A stretch of DNA of 64,000 nucleotides from Auanema rhodensis (Eukaryota; Nematoda; Chromadorea; Rhabditida; Rhabditidae): the NCBI GenBank assembly GCA_964057225.1, contig OZ059899.1, positions 4,154,001-4,218,000 on the forward strand. The letters are read 5' to 3'. Positions 15,201-27,687 of this stretch are shown one piece after another. The notes beneath the pieces were generated by a model. It made no database searches. It had not been told where the DNA came from and worked only from the letters and a program-made list of their open reading frames with translations. The position numbers and the translations under genes are program-made. Numbering within the stretch: the first letter of the stretch is position 1; every line of letters starts with the position of its first letter.

Positions 15201-18200
15201 AGTATAGTGCATTCGATGCGGATTTTTAAGCTGCGTCGATCTGTGTTATCAGATTTGCGCTAGCTTGAAAATGCACCGAGATATCAACTGATATAAGTTC
15301 ACACTTATATCCTCGATTTTCACCCTGAAGAATTATTTTTTTCGTCGAATAACATTGTCCATCGTCTTTGCCTTGAAAAATGGAATCTAAAAACATCTAC
15401 TTTCTGCTAAATTATTTTGAAATTTTTCGAAAAAATTTTTGTCAAAATGTTCTTGGAAGCAATGTTGAGTGTACATGGAAACTCAACATACACTAATGCA
15501 TCATTTTTCAAACGATCATAACTAATTTTTGTATCAAACGTTTCTTAATGTAGTATAGTGCATTCGATCCGGATTTTGAAGCTGCGTCGATCTGTGTTAT
15601 CAGATTTGCGCTAGCTTAAAAATGCACCGAGATATCAACTGATATAAGTTCACACTTATATCCTCGATTTTCACCCTGAAGAATTAATTTTTTCGTTGAA
15701 TAACATTGTCCATCGTCTTTGCCTTGAAAAATGGAATCTAAAAACATCTACTTTTTGCTAAATTATTTTGAAATTTTTCGAAAAAATTTTTGTCAAAATG
15801 TTTTTGGAAGCAATGTTGAGTGTACATGGAAACTCAACATACACTAATGCATCATTTTTCAAACGATCATAACTAATTTTTGTATTAAGCGTTCTTCAAT
15901 GTAGTATAGTGCATTCGATCCGGATTTTTAAGCTGCGTCGATCTGTGTTATCAGATTTGCGCTAGCTTAAAAATGCACCGAGATATCAACTGATATAAGT
16001 TCACACTTATATCCTCGATTTTCACCCTGAAGAATTAATTTTTTCGTTGAATAACATTGTCCATCGTCTTTGCCTTGAAAAAAGGAATCTAAAAACATCT
16101 ACTTTTTGCTAAATTATTTTGAAATTTTTCAAAAAAATTTTTGTCAAAATGTTTTTGGAAGCAATGTTGAGTGTACATGGAAACTCAACATACACTAATG
16201 CATCATTTTTCAAACGATCATAACTAATTTGTGTATTAAGCGTTTCTCAATGTAGTATAGTGCATTCGATGCGGATTTTTAAGCTGCGTCGATCTGTGTT
16301 ATCAGATTTGCGCTAGCTTGAAAATGCACCGAGATATCAACTGATATAAGTTCACACTTATATCCTCGATTTTCACCCTGAAGAATTATTTTTTTCGTCG
16401 AATAACATTGTCCATCGTCTTTGCCTTGAAAAATGGAATCTAAAAACATCTACTTTTTGCTAAATTATTTTGAAATTTTTCGAAAAAATTTTTGTCAAAA
16501 TGTTCTTGGAAGCAATGTTGAGTGTACATGGAAACTCAACATACACTAATGCATCATTTTTCAAACGATCATAACTAATTTTTGTATCAAGCGTTTCTTA
16601 ATGTAGTATAGTGCATTCGATCCGGATTTTGAAGCTGCGTCGATCTGTGTTATCAGATTTGCGCTAGCTTAAAAATGCACCGAGATATCAACTGATATAA
16701 GTTCACACTTATATCCTCGATTTTCACCCTGAAGAATTAATTTTTTCGTTGAATAACATTGTCCATCGTCTTTGCCTTGAAAAATGGAATCTAAAAACAT
16801 CTACTTTTTGCTAAATTATTTTGAAATTTTTCGAAAAAATTTTTGTCAAAATGTTTTTGGAAGCAATGTTGAGTGTACATGGAAACTCAACATACACTAA
16901 TGCATCATTTTTCAAACGATCATAACTAATTTTTGTATTAAGCGTTCTTCAATGTAGTATAGTGCATTCGATCCGGATTTTTAAGCTGCGTCGATCTGTG
17001 TTATCAGATTTGCGCTAGCTTAAAAATGCACCGAGATATCAACTGATATAAGTTCACACTTATATCCTCGATTTTCACCCTGAAGAATTAATTTTTTCGT
17101 TGAATAACATTGTCCATCGTCTTTGCCTTGAAAAAAGGAATCTAAAAACATCTACTTTTTGCTAAATTTTTTTGAAATTTTTCGAAAAAATTTTTGTCAA
17201 AATGTTTTTGGAAGCAATGTTGAGTGTACATGGAAACTCAACATACACTAATGCATCATTTTTCAAACGATCATAACTAATTTTTGTATTAAGCGTTCTT
17301 CAATGTAGTATAGTGCATTCGATCTGGATTTTTAAGCTGCGTCGATCTGTGTTATCAGATTTGCGCTAGCTTAAAAATGCACCGAGATATCAACTGATAT
17401 AAGTTCACACTTATATCCTCGATTTTCACCCTGAAGAATTAATTTTTTCGTTGAATAACATTGTCCATCGTCTTTGCCTTGAAAAAAGAAATCTAAAAAC
17501 ATCTACTTTTTGCTAAATTATTTTGAAATTTTTCGAAAAAATTTTTGTCAAAATGTTTTTGGAAGCAATGTTGAGTGTACATGGAAACTCAACATACACT
17601 AATGCATCATTTTTCAAACGATCATAACTAATTTGTGTATTAAGCGTTTCTCAATGTAGTATAGTGCATTCGATGCGGATTTTTAAGCTGCGTCGATCTG
17701 TGTTATCAGATTTGCGCTAGCTTGAAAATGCACCGAGATATCAACTGATATAAGTTCACACTTATATCCTCGATTTTCACCCTGAAGAATTATTTTTTTC
17801 GTCGAATAACATTGTCCATCGTCTTTGCCTTGAAAAATGGAATCTAAAAACATCTACTTTTTGCTAAATTATTTTGAAATTTTTCGAAAAAATTTTTGTC
17901 AAAATGTTCTTGGAAGCAATGTTGAGTGTACATGGAAACTCAACATACACTAATGCATCATTTTTCAAACGATCATAACTAATTTTTGTATCAAGCGTTT
18001 CTTAATGTAGTATAGTGCATTCGATCCGGATTTTGAAGCTGCGTCGATCTGTGTTATCAGATTTGCGCTAGCTTAAAAATGCACCGAGATATCAACTGAT
18101 ATAAGTTCACACTTATATCCTCGATTTTCACCCTGAAGAATTAATTTTTTCGTTGAATAACATTGTCCATCGTCTTTGCCTTGAAAAATGGAATCTAAAA

Positions 18201-21200
18201 ACATCTACTTTTTGCTAAATTATTTTGAAATTTTTCGAAAAAATTTTTGTCAAAATGTTTTTGGAAGCAATGTTGAGTGTACATGGAAACTCAACATACA
18301 CTAATGCATCATTTTTCAAACGATCATAACTAATTTTTGTATTAAGCGTTCTTCAATGTAGTATAGTGCATTCGATCCGGATTTTTAAGCTGCGTCGATC
18401 TGTGTTATCAGATTTGCGCTAGCTTAAAAATGCACCGAGATATCAACTGATATATGTTCACACTTATATCCTCGATTTTCACCCTGAAGAAATAATTTTT
18501 TCGTTGAATAACATTGTCCATCGTCTTTGCCTTGAAAAAAGGAATCTAAAAACATCTACTTTTTGCTAAATTTTTTTGAAATTTTTCGAAAAAATTTTTG
18601 TCAAAATGTTTTTGGAAGCAATGTTGAGTGTACATGGAAACTCAACATACACTAATGCATCATTTTTCAAACGATCATAACTAATTTTTGTATTAAGCGT
18701 TCTTCAATGTAGTATAGTGCATTCGATGCGGATTTTTAAGCTGCGTCGATCTGTGTTATCAGATTTGCGCTAGCTTAAAAATGCACCGAGATATCAACTG
18801 ATATAAGTTCACACTTATATCCTCGATTTTCACCCTGAAGAATTAATTTTTTCGTTGAATAACATTGTCCATCGTCTTTGCCTTGAAAAAAGGAATCTAA
18901 AAACATCTACTTTTTGCTAAATTATTTTGAAATTTTTCGAAAAAATTTTTGTCAAAATGTTTTTGGAAGCAATGTTGAGTGTACATGGAAACTCAACATA
19001 CACTAATGCATCATTTTTCAAACGATCATAACTAATTTTTGTATTAAGCGTTTCTCAATGTAGTATAGTGCATTCGATGCGGATTTTTAAGCTGCGTCGA
19101 TCTGTGTTATCAGATTTGCGCTAGCTTAAAAATGCACCGAGATATCAACTGATATAAGTTTACACTTATATCCTCGATTTTCACCCTGAAGAAATAATTT
19201 TTTCGTTGAATAACATTGTCCATCGTCTTTGCCTTAAAAAAAGGAATCTAAAAACATCTACTTTTTGCTAAATTATTTTGAAATTTTTCGAAAAAATTTT
19301 TGTCAAAATGTTTTTGGAAGCAATGTTGAGTGTACATGGAAACTCAACATACACTAATGCATCATTTTTCAAACGATCATAACTAATTTGTGTATTAAGC
19401 GTTTCTCAATGTAGTATAGTGCATTCGATGCGGATTTTTAAGCTGCGTCGATCTGTGTTATCAGATTTGCGCTAGCTTGAAAATGCACCGAGATATCAAC
19501 TGATATAAGTTCACACTTATATCCTCGATTTTCACCCTGAAGAATTATTTTTTTCGTCGAATAACATTGTCCATCGTCTTTGCCTTGAAAAATGGAATCT
19601 AAAAACATCTACTTTCTGCTAAATTATTTTGAAATTTTTCGAAAAAATTTTTGTCAAAATGTTCTTGGAAGCAATGTTGAGTGTACATGGAAACTCAACA
19701 TACACTAATGCATCATTTTTCAAACGATCATAACTAATTTTTGTATCAAACGTTTCTTAATGTAGTATAGTGCATTCGATCCGGATTTTGAAGCTGCGTC
19801 GATCTGTGTTATCAGATTTGCGCTAGCTTAAAAATGCACCGAGATATCAACTGATATAAGTTCACACTTATATCCTCGATTTTCACCCTGAAGAATTAAT
19901 TTTTTCGTTGAATAACATTGTCCATCGTCTTTGCCTTGAAAAATGGAATCTAAAAACATCTACTTTTTGCTAAATTATTTTGAAATTTTTCGAAAAAATT
20001 TTTGTCAAAATGTTTTTTGAAGCAATGTTGAGTGTACATGGAAACTCAACATACACTAATGCATCATTTTTCAAACGATCATAACTAATTTTTGTATTAA
20101 GCGTTCTTCAATGTAGTATAGTGCATTCGATCCGGATTTTTAAGCTGCGTCGATCTGTGTTATCAGATTTGCGCTAGCTTAAAAATGCACCGAGATATCA
20201 ACTGATATAAGTTCACACTTATATCCTCGATTTTCACCCTGAAGAATTAATTTTTTCGTTGAATAACATTGTCCATCGTCTTTGCCTTGAAAAAAGAAAT
20301 CTAAAAACATCTACTTTTTGCTAAATTATTTTGAAATTTTTCGAAAAAATTTTTGTCAAAATGTTTTTGGAAGCAATGTTGAGTGTACATGGAAACTCAA
20401 CATACACTAATGCATCATTTTTCAAACGATCATAACTAATTTGTGTATTAAGCGTTTCTCAATGTAGTATAGTGCATTCGATGCGGATTTTTAAGCTGCG
20501 TCGATCTGTGTTATCAGATTTGCGCTAGCTTGAAAATGCACCGAGATATCAACTGATATAAGTTCACACTTATATCCTCGATTTTCACCCTGAAGAATTA
20601 TTTTTTTCGTCGAATAACATTGTCCATCGTCTTTGCCTTGAAAAATGGAATCTAAAAACATCTACTTTTTGCTAAATTATTTTGAAATTTTTCGAAAAAA
20701 TTTTTGTCAAAATGTTCTTGGAAGCAATGTTGAGTGTACATGGAAACTCAACATACACTAATGCATCATTTTTCAAACGATCATAACTAATTTTTGTATT
20801 AAGCGTTCTTCAATGTAGTATAGTGCATTCGATCCGGATTTTGAAGCTGCGTCGATCTGTGTTATCAGATTTGCGCTAGCTTAAAAATGCACCGAGATAT
20901 CAACTGATATAAGTTCACACTTATATCCTCGATTTTCACCCTGAAGAATTAATTTTTTCGTTGAATAACATTGTCCATCGTCTTTGCCTTGAAAAATGGA
21001 ATCTAAAAACATCTACTTTTTGCTAAATTTTTTTGAAATTTTTCGAAAAAATTTTTGTCAAAATGTTTTTGGAAGCAATGTTGAGTGTACATGGAAACTC
21101 AACATACACTAATGCATCATTTTTCAAACGATCATAACTAATTTTTGTATTAAGCGTTCTTCAATGTAGTATAGTGCATTCGATCCGGATTTTTAAGCTG

Positions 21201-22468
21201 CGTCGATCTGTGTTATCAGATTTGCGCTAGCTTAAAAATGCACCGAGATATCAACTGATATAAGTTCACACTTATATCCTCGATTTTCACCCTGAAGAAT
21301 TAATTTTTTCGTTGAATAACATTGTCCATCGTCTTTGCCTTGAAAAAAGAAATCTAAAAACATCTACTTTTTGCTAAATTATTTTGAAATTTTTCGAAAA
21401 AATTTTTGTCAAAATGTTTTTGGAAGCAATGTTGAGTGTACATGGAAACTCAACATACACTAATGCATCATTTTTCAAACGATCATAACTAATTTGTGTA
21501 TTAAGCGTTTCTCAATGTAGTATAGTGCATTCGATGCGGATTTTTAAGCTGCGTCGATCTGTGTTATCAGATTTGCGCTAGCTTGAAAATGCACCGAGAT
21601 ATCAACTGATATAAGTTCACACTTATATCCTCGATTTTCACCCTGAAGAATTATTTTTTTCGTCGAATAACATTGTCCATCGTCTTTGCCTTGAAAAATG
21701 GAATCTAAAAACATCTACTTTTTGCTAAATTATTTTGAAATTTTTCGAAAAAATTTTTGTCAAAATGTTCTTGGAAGCAATGTTGAGTGTACATGGAAAC
21801 TCAACATACACTAATGCATCATTTTTCAAACGATCATAACTAATTTTTGTATTAAGCGTTCTTCAATGTAGTATAGTGCATTCGATCCGGATTTTGAAGC
21901 TGCGTCGATCTGTGTTATCAGATTTGCGCTAGCTTAAAAATGCACCGAGATATCAACTGATATAAGTTCACACTTATATCCTCGATTTTCACCCTGAAGA
22001 ATTAATTTTTTCGTTGAATAACATTGTCCATCGTCTTTGCCTTGAAAAATGGAATCTAAAAACATCTACTTTTTGCTAAATTTTTTTGAAATTTTTCGAA
22101 AAAATTTTTGTCAAAATGTTTTTGGAAGCAATGTTGAGTGTACATGGAAACTCAACATACACTAATGCATCATTTTTCAAACGATCATAACTAATTTTTG
22201 TATTAAGCGTTCTTCAATGTAGTATAGTGCATTCGATCCGGATTTTTAAGCTGCGTCGATCTGTGTTATCAGATTTGCGCTAGCTTAAAAATGCACCGAG
22301 ATATCAACTGATATATGTTCACACTTATATCCTCGATTTTCACCCTGAAGAAATAATTTTTTCGTTGAATAACATTGTCCATCGTCTTTGCCTTGAAAAA
22401 AGGAATCTAAAAACATCTACTTTTTGCTAAATTTTTTTGAAATTTTTCGAAAAAATTTTTGTCAAAAT
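12290..22468. repeat. Multi-monomer higher-order satellite region
   Basis: A monomer type marked by CTAATTTGTGTATTAAG, GCTTGAAAATGC and TTTTTTTCGTCG occurs near 12361, 13419, 15176, 16229, 17634, 19387, 20442 and 21493, at spacings of 3, 5, 3, 4, 5, 3 and 3 monomers. It is followed by a monomer starting GTTCTTGG. A run of linked variants at 12290 recurs at 15098 (8 monomers later) and at 19310 (20 monomers, 7020 bp later). This shows nested block duplication. Confidence 0.8.
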
Positions 22469-22770
22469 GTTTTTGGAAGCAATGTTGAGTGTACATGGAA
22501 ACTCAACATACACTAATGCATCATTTTTCAAACGATCATAACTAATTTTTGTATTAAGCGTTCTTCAATGTAGTATAGTGCATTCGATGCGGATTTTTAA
22601 GCTGCGTCGATCTGTGTTATCAGATTTGCGCTAGCTTAAAAATGCACCGAGATATCAACTGATATAAGTTCACACTTATATCCTCGATTTTCACCCTGAA
22701 GAAATAATTTTTTCGTTGAATAACATTGTCCATCGTCTTTGCCTCGAAAAATGGAATCTTAAAACATCTA

Positions 22771-22800
22771 CTTTTTGCTAAAAAAAAAAGAACCCCAGAC
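22771..22800. other. Satellite to tRNA-array junction
   Basis: The last monomer breaks inside GCTAAATTATT after GCTAAA. A run of ten A residues then leads straight into the middle of a tRNA-Ala gene. There is no intervening unique sequence. It could be a recombination breakpoint or an assembly join. Confidence 0.8.
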
Positions 22801-22844
22801 TTCTCGCATGCAAAGCGAGCGCTCTACCCCTGAGCTATATCCCC
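22790..22844 (-). pseudogene. tRNA-Ala(TGC), 3'-truncated
   Basis: The 5' 55 nt of the tRNA are consensus (acceptor 5' strand, D arm, anticodon arm, 5' side of the T arm). The 3' T-stem strand, the acceptor 3' strand and the Pol III terminator are replaced by the A-run and satellite. It cannot fold an acceptor stem. Confidence 0.9.
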
Positions 22845-23020
22845 ACATTCGACAGAATATATGACTGTGAGTTTGTTCAAACTTGAAGAACCTCTTGATC
22901 AGAAATTTTAGTTGTGAATATTAATTTCCTAATCTAATTTTTCTTTCAATCATTTTGTAAATCTCCTGAAAAAAAAAATATAAAAGTAAAGAACTTGAAG
23001 AATAAAACCAAAACTACTGT

Positions 23021-23092
23021 TGGAGATATGGGGAATCGAACCCCAGACTTCTCGCATGCAAAGCGAGCGCTCTACCCCTGAGCTATATCCCC
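23021..23092 (-). tRNA. tRNA-Ala(TGC)
   Basis: Consensus copy, the first full gene after the satellite. Confidence 0.94.
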
Positions 23093-23267
23093 ACATTCGA
23101 CAGAATATATGACTGTGAGTTTGTTCAAACTTGAAGAACCTCTTGATCAAAAATTTTAGTTGTGAATATTAATCTCCTAATCTAATTTTTGTTTCAATCA
23201 TTTTGTAAATCTCTTGAAAAAAATATAGAAAAGTAAAGAACTTGAAGAATAAAACCAAAACTACTGT

Positions 23268-23339
23268 TGGAGATATGGGGAATCGAACCCCAGACTTCTC
23301 GCATGCAAAGCGAGCGCTCTACCCCTGAGCTATATCCCC
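23268..23339 (-). tRNA. tRNA-Ala(TGC)
   Basis: Consensus copy. Confidence 0.94.
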
Positions 23340-23515
23340 ACATTCGACAAAGTCAATGACTGTGAGTTTGTTCAAACTTGAAGAACCTCTTGATCAGAAA
23401 TTTTAGTTGTGATTATTAATTTCCTAATCTAATTTTTCTTTCAATCATTTTGTGAATCTCCTGAAAAAAAATATAGAAAAGTAAAGAACTTGAAGAATAA
23501 AACCAAAACTACTGT

Positions 23516-23587
23516 TGGAGATATGGGGAATCGAACCCCAGACTTCTCGCATGCAAAGCGAGCGCTCTACCCCTGAGCTATATCCCC
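23516..23587 (-). tRNA. tRNA-Ala(TGC)
   Basis: Consensus copy. The 337-bp insertion begins 92 bp upstream of its 5' end. Confidence 0.94.
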
Positions 23588-23679
23588 ACATTCGACAAAG
23601 TCAATGACTGTGAGTTTGTTCAAACTTGAAGAACCTCTTGATCAGAAATTTTAGTTGTGAATATTAATTTCCTAATCTA

Positions 23680-24016
23680 CGTTCCGTTATGCTCTCACGT
23701 CGATCCTATAGACCAATAAAGCCTACAAGATGAGTGTGATAGTATTCCAGATGAAGCGGTAGTTAAAGAGCATAGTGGATAAACATAAGACTCGAGAAAG
23801 AAAGGTTTATTATGTCTACATGATTACAATAAGTTATATAAGTCTACATAAAGATATAAAGTGAAAGAGACCTAAGAAAGGAAGACCAACCATCCATAGT
23901 CATTCCATAAGGCAAAGCTGAAGTCTGTGTTCCATATGAAGGGCGTGTCGTCCTCTCTCAGCCTCATGTCGTCTGATTCTAACCCGCCTGCTACGTATTG
24001 ATTTCCGAATGGAACG
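23680..24016 (-). mobile_element. 337-bp insertion, probable solo LTR
   Basis: The insertion is flanked by a 4-bp direct repeat TCTA (23676-23679 and 24017-24020). Its ends are CGTTCC and GGAACG, a 6-bp perfect inverted terminus. It holds no open frame of note. Read on the minus strand it has AATAAA (23816-23821) followed by a pyrimidine-rich stretch like the one in the neighbouring element's LTR, and both sequences end in AACG. The 4-bp duplication also matches that element. These points favour a solo LTR of a related Ty3/gypsy family. A short non-autonomous DNA transposon is the alternative, because the ends are not TG...CA. Confidence 0.6.
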
Positions 24017-24144
24017 TCTAATTTTTCTCTCAATCATTTTGTAAATTTCCTGAAAAAAAAAGTGAGTTTGTTCAAACTTGAAGAACCTCTTGATCAAAAA
24101 TTTTAGTTGTGAATATTAATCTCCTAATCTAATTTTTGTTTCAA
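24017..24144 (-). repeat. Array unit with its tRNA gene deleted
   Basis: Unit sequence runs from TCTAATTTTT to the A-run after CCTG. At about 24053-24061 it jumps directly to GTGAGTTTGTTCAAAC, which lies upstream of the tRNA in normal units. The tRNA and both near flanks (about 125 bp) are missing. The deletion ends in the A-run. Confidence 0.85.
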
Positions 24145-24215
24145 TCATTTTGTAAATCTCCTGAAAAAAAATATAGAAAAGTAAAGAACTTGAAGAATAA
24201 AACCAAAACTACTGT

Positions 24216-24287
24216 TGGAGATATGGGGAATCGAACCCCAGACTTCTCGCATGCGAAGCGAGCGCTCTACCCCTGAGCTATATCCCC
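24216..24287 (-). tRNA. tRNA-Ala(CGC)
   Basis: The anticodon loop is TTCGCAT, so the anticodon is CGC (decodes GCG). The rest is consensus. Confidence 0.92.
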
Positions 24288-24463
24288 ACATTTGACAGAA
24301 TATATGACTGTGAGTTTGTTCAAACTTGAAAAACCTCTTGATCAAAAATTTTAGTTGTGAATATTAATTTCCTAATCTAAGTTTTCTTTCAATCATTTTG
24401 TAAATTTCCTGAAAAAAAATTTATAAAAGTAAAGAACTTGAAGAATAAAACCAAAACTACTGT

Positions 24464-24535
24464 TGGAGATATGGGGAATCGAACCCCAGACTTCTCGCAT
24501 GCAAAGCGAGCGCTCTACCCCTGAGCTATATCCCC
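24464..24535 (-). tRNA. tRNA-Ala(TGC)
   Basis: Consensus copy. Confidence 0.94.
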
Positions 24536-24711
24536 ACATTCGACAAAGTCAATGACTGTGAGTTTGTTCAAACTTGAAGAACCTCTTGATCAGAAATTTT
24601 AGTTGTGAATATTAATTTCCTAATCTAATTTTTCTTTCAATCATTTTGTAAATTTCCTGAAAAAAAATTTATAAAAGTAAAGAACTTGAAGAATAAAACC
24701 AAAACTACTGT

Positions 24712-24783
24712 TGGAGATATGGGGAATCGAACCCCAGACTTCTCGCATGCAAAGCGAGCGCTCTACCCCTGAGCTATATCCCC
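24712..24783 (-). tRNA. tRNA-Ala(TGC)
   Basis: Consensus copy. Confidence 0.94.
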
Positions 24784-24959
24784 ACATTTGACAGAATATA
24801 TGACTGTGAGTTTGTTCAAACTTGAAAAACCTCTTGATCAAAAATTTTAGTTGTGAATATTAATTTTCTAATCTAATTTTTGTTTCAATCATTTTGTAAA
24901 TCTCCTGAAAAAAAATATATAAAAGTAAAGAACTTGAAGAATAAAACCAAAACTACTGT

Positions 24960-25031
24960 TGGAGATATGGGGAATCGAACCCCAGACTTCTCGCATGCAA
25001 AGCGAGCGCTCTACCCCTGAGCTATATCCCC
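24960..25031 (-). tRNA. tRNA-Ala(TGC)
   Basis: Consensus copy. Confidence 0.94.
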
Positions 25032-25207
25032 ACATTCGACAGAATATATGACTGTGAGTTTGTTCAAACTTGAAAAACCTCTTGATCAAAAATTTTAGTT
25101 GTGAATATTAATCTCCTAATCTAATTTTTGTATCAATCATTTTGTAAATCTCCTGAAAAAAAATTTATAAAAGTAAAGAACTTGAAGAATAAAACCAAAA
25201 CTACTGT

Positions 25208-25279
25208 TGGAGATATGGGGAATCGAACCCCAGACTTCTCGCATGCAAAGCGAGCGCTCTACCCCTGAGCTATATCCGC
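25208..25279 (-). tRNA. tRNA-Ala(TGC), G2C variant
   Basis: G2 is C, so pair 2:71 is C·C. Possibly a non-functional copy. Confidence 0.75.
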
Positions 25280-25455
25280 ACATTCGACAGAGTTAATGAC
25301 TGTGAGTTTGTTCAAACTTGAAGAACCTCTTGATCAAAAATTTTAGTTGTGAATATTAATTTCCTAATCTAATTTTTTTTTCAATCATTTTGTAAATCTC
25401 CTGAAAAAAAATTTATAAAAGTAAAGAACTTGAAGAATAAAACCAAAACTACTGT

Positions 25456-25527
25456 TGGAGATATGGGGAATCGAACCCCAGACTTCTCGCATGCAAAGCG
25501 AGCGCTCTACCCCTGAGCTATATCCCC
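25456..25527 (-). tRNA. tRNA-Ala(TGC)
   Basis: Consensus copy. Confidence 0.94.
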
Positions 25528-25703
25528 ACATTCGACAGAATATATGACTGTGAGTTTGTTCAAGCTTGAAGAACCTCTTGATCAAAAATTTTAGTTGTGA
25601 ATATTAATTTCCTAATCTAATTTTTTTTTCAATCATTTTGTAAATCTCCTGAAAAAAAATATAGAAAAGTAAAGAACTTGAAGAATAAAACCAAAACTAC
25701 TGT

Positions 25704-25775
25704 TGGAGATATGGGGAATCGAACCCCAGACTTCTCGCATGCAAAGCGAGCGCTCTACCCCTGAGCTATATCCCC
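25704..25775 (-). tRNA. tRNA-Ala(TGC)
   Basis: Consensus copy. Confidence 0.94.
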
Positions 25776-25951
25776 ACATTCGACAAAGTCAATGACTGTG
25801 AGTTTGTTCAAACTTGAAGAACCTCTTGATCAGAAATTTTAGTTGTGAATATTAATTACCTAATCTAATTTTTCTTTCAATCATTTTGTAAATCTCCTGA
25901 AAAAAAATATATAAAAGTAAAGAACTTGAAGAATAAAACCAAAACTACTGT

Positions 25952-26023
25952 TGGAGATATGGGGAATCGAACCCCAGACTTCTCGCATGCAAAGCGAGCG
26001 CTCTACCCCTGAGCTATATCCCC
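25952..26023 (-). tRNA. tRNA-Ala(TGC)
   Basis: Consensus copy. Confidence 0.94.
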
Positions 26024-26199
26024 ACATTCGACAAAGTCAATGACTGTGAGTTTGTTCAAACTAGAAGAACCTCTTGATCAGAAATTTTAGTTGTGAATAT
26101 TAATTTCCTAATCTAATTTTTCTTTCAATCATTTTGTAAATCTCCTGAAAAAAAATATATAAAAGTAAAGAACTTGAAGAATAAAACCAAAACTACTGT

Positions 26200-26271
26200 T
26201 TGAGATATGGGGAATCGAACCCCAGACCTCTCGCATGCAAAGCGAGCGCTCTACCCCTGAGCTATATCCCC
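26200..26271 (-). tRNA. tRNA-Ala(TGC), C72A variant
   Basis: C72 is A, leaving a G1·A72 mismatch. It also has A to G in the variable loop (GAGAGGTC). Confidence 0.75.
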
Positions 26272-26447
26272 ACATTCGACAGAATATATGACTGTGAGTT
26301 TGTTCAAACTTGAAGAACCTCTTGATCAGAAATTTTAGTTGTGAATATTAATTTCCTAATCTAATTTTTCTTTCAATCATTTTGTAAATCTCCTGAAAAA
26401 AAATATATAAAAGTAAAGAACTTGAAGAATAAAACCAAAACTACTGT

Positions 26448-26519
26448 TGGAGATATGGGGAATCGAACCCCAGACTTCTCGCATGCAAAGCGAGCGCTCT
26501 ACCCCTGAGCTATATCCCC
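26448..26519 (-). tRNA. tRNA-Ala(TGC)
   Basis: Consensus copy. Confidence 0.94.
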
Positions 26520-26695
26520 ACATTCGACAGAATATATGACTGTGAGTTTGTTCAAACTTGAAGAACCTCTTGATCAAAAATTTTAGTTGTGAATATTAAT
26601 CTCCTAATCTAATTTTTGTTTCAATCATTTTGTAAATCTCCTGAAAAAAAATATAGAAAAGTAAAGAACTTGAAGAATAAAACCAAAACTACTGT

Positions 26696-26767
26696 TGGAG
26701 ATATGGGGAATCGAACCCCAGACTTCTCGCATGCAAAGCGAGCGCTCTACCCCTGAGCTATATCCGC
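26696..26767 (-). tRNA. tRNA-Ala(TGC), G2C variant
   Basis: C2·C71 mismatch. Confidence 0.75.
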
Positions 26768-26943
26768 ACATTCGACAGAGTTAATGACTGTGAGTTTGTT
26801 CAAACTTGAAGAACCTCTTGATCAAAAATTTTAGTTGTGAATATTAATTTCCTAATCTAATTTTTTTTTCAATCATTTTGTAAATCTCCTGAAAAAAAAT
26901 ATAGAAAAGTAAAGAACTTGAAGAATAAAACCAAAACTACTGT

Positions 26944-27015
26944 TGGAGATATGGGGAATCGAACCCCAGACTTCTCGCATGCAAAGCGAGCGCTCTACCC
27001 CTGAGCTATATCCCC
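26944..27015 (-). tRNA. tRNA-Ala(TGC)
   Basis: Consensus copy. Confidence 0.94.
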
Positions 27016-27191
27016 ACATTCGACAGAATATATGACTGTGAGTTTGTTCAAACTTGAAGAACCTCTTGATCAGAAATTTTAGTTGTGAATATTAATTTCC
27101 TAATCTAATTTTTCTTTCAATCATTTTGTAAATCTCCTGAAAAAAAATATATAAAAGTAAAGAACTTGAAGAATAAAACCAAAACTACTGT

Positions 27192-27263
27192 TGGAGATAT
27201 GGGGAATCGAACCCCAGACTTCTCGCATGCAAAGCGAGCGCTCTACCCCTGAGCTATATCCCC
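27192..27263 (-). tRNA. tRNA-Ala(TGC)
   Basis: Consensus copy. Confidence 0.94.
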
Positions 27264-27439
27264 ACATTCGACAGAATATATGACTGTGAGTTTGTTCAAA
27301 CTTGAAGAACCTCTTGATCAAAAATTTTAGTTGTGAATATTAATCTCCTAATCTAATTTTTGTTTCAATCATTTTGTAAATCTCCTGAAAAAAAAAATAG
27401 AAAAGTAAAGAACTTGAAGAATAAAACCAAAACTACTGT

Positions 27440-27511
27440 TGGAGATATGGGGAATCGAACCCCAGACTTCTCGCATGCAAAGCGAGCGCTCTACCCCTGA
27501 GCTATATCCCC
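27440..27511 (-). tRNA. tRNA-Ala(TGC)
   Basis: Consensus copy. Confidence 0.94.
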
Positions 27512-27687
27512 ACATTCGACAGAATATATGACTGTGAGTTTGTTCAAACTTGAAGAACCTCTTGATCAAAAATTTTAGTTGTGAATATTAATCTCCTAAT
27601 CTAATTTTTGTTTCAATCATTTTGTAAATCTCCTGAAAAAAAATATAGAAAAGTAAAGAACTTGAAGAATAAAACCAAAACTACTGT

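Larger units (their letters stand above)
1..22780. repeat. 351-bp tandem satellite array
   Basis: Head-to-tail monomers start with GTTTTTGGAAGC at 1, 352, 703, 1054, 1405 and so on, giving a 351-bp period with rare 1-bp indels. About 64 full monomers are followed by a last one (from 22469) cut at 22780. Monomers differ by a small set of recurring substitutions, for example GTTTCTCAATG versus GTTCTTCAATG and GATGCGG versus GATCCGG. I see no gene in it: the only longer open frame (1556-1783) crosses a monomer boundary and reads AT-rich repeat sequence. A centromeric or pericentromeric role is possible but is inference from array form alone. Confidence 0.97.
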
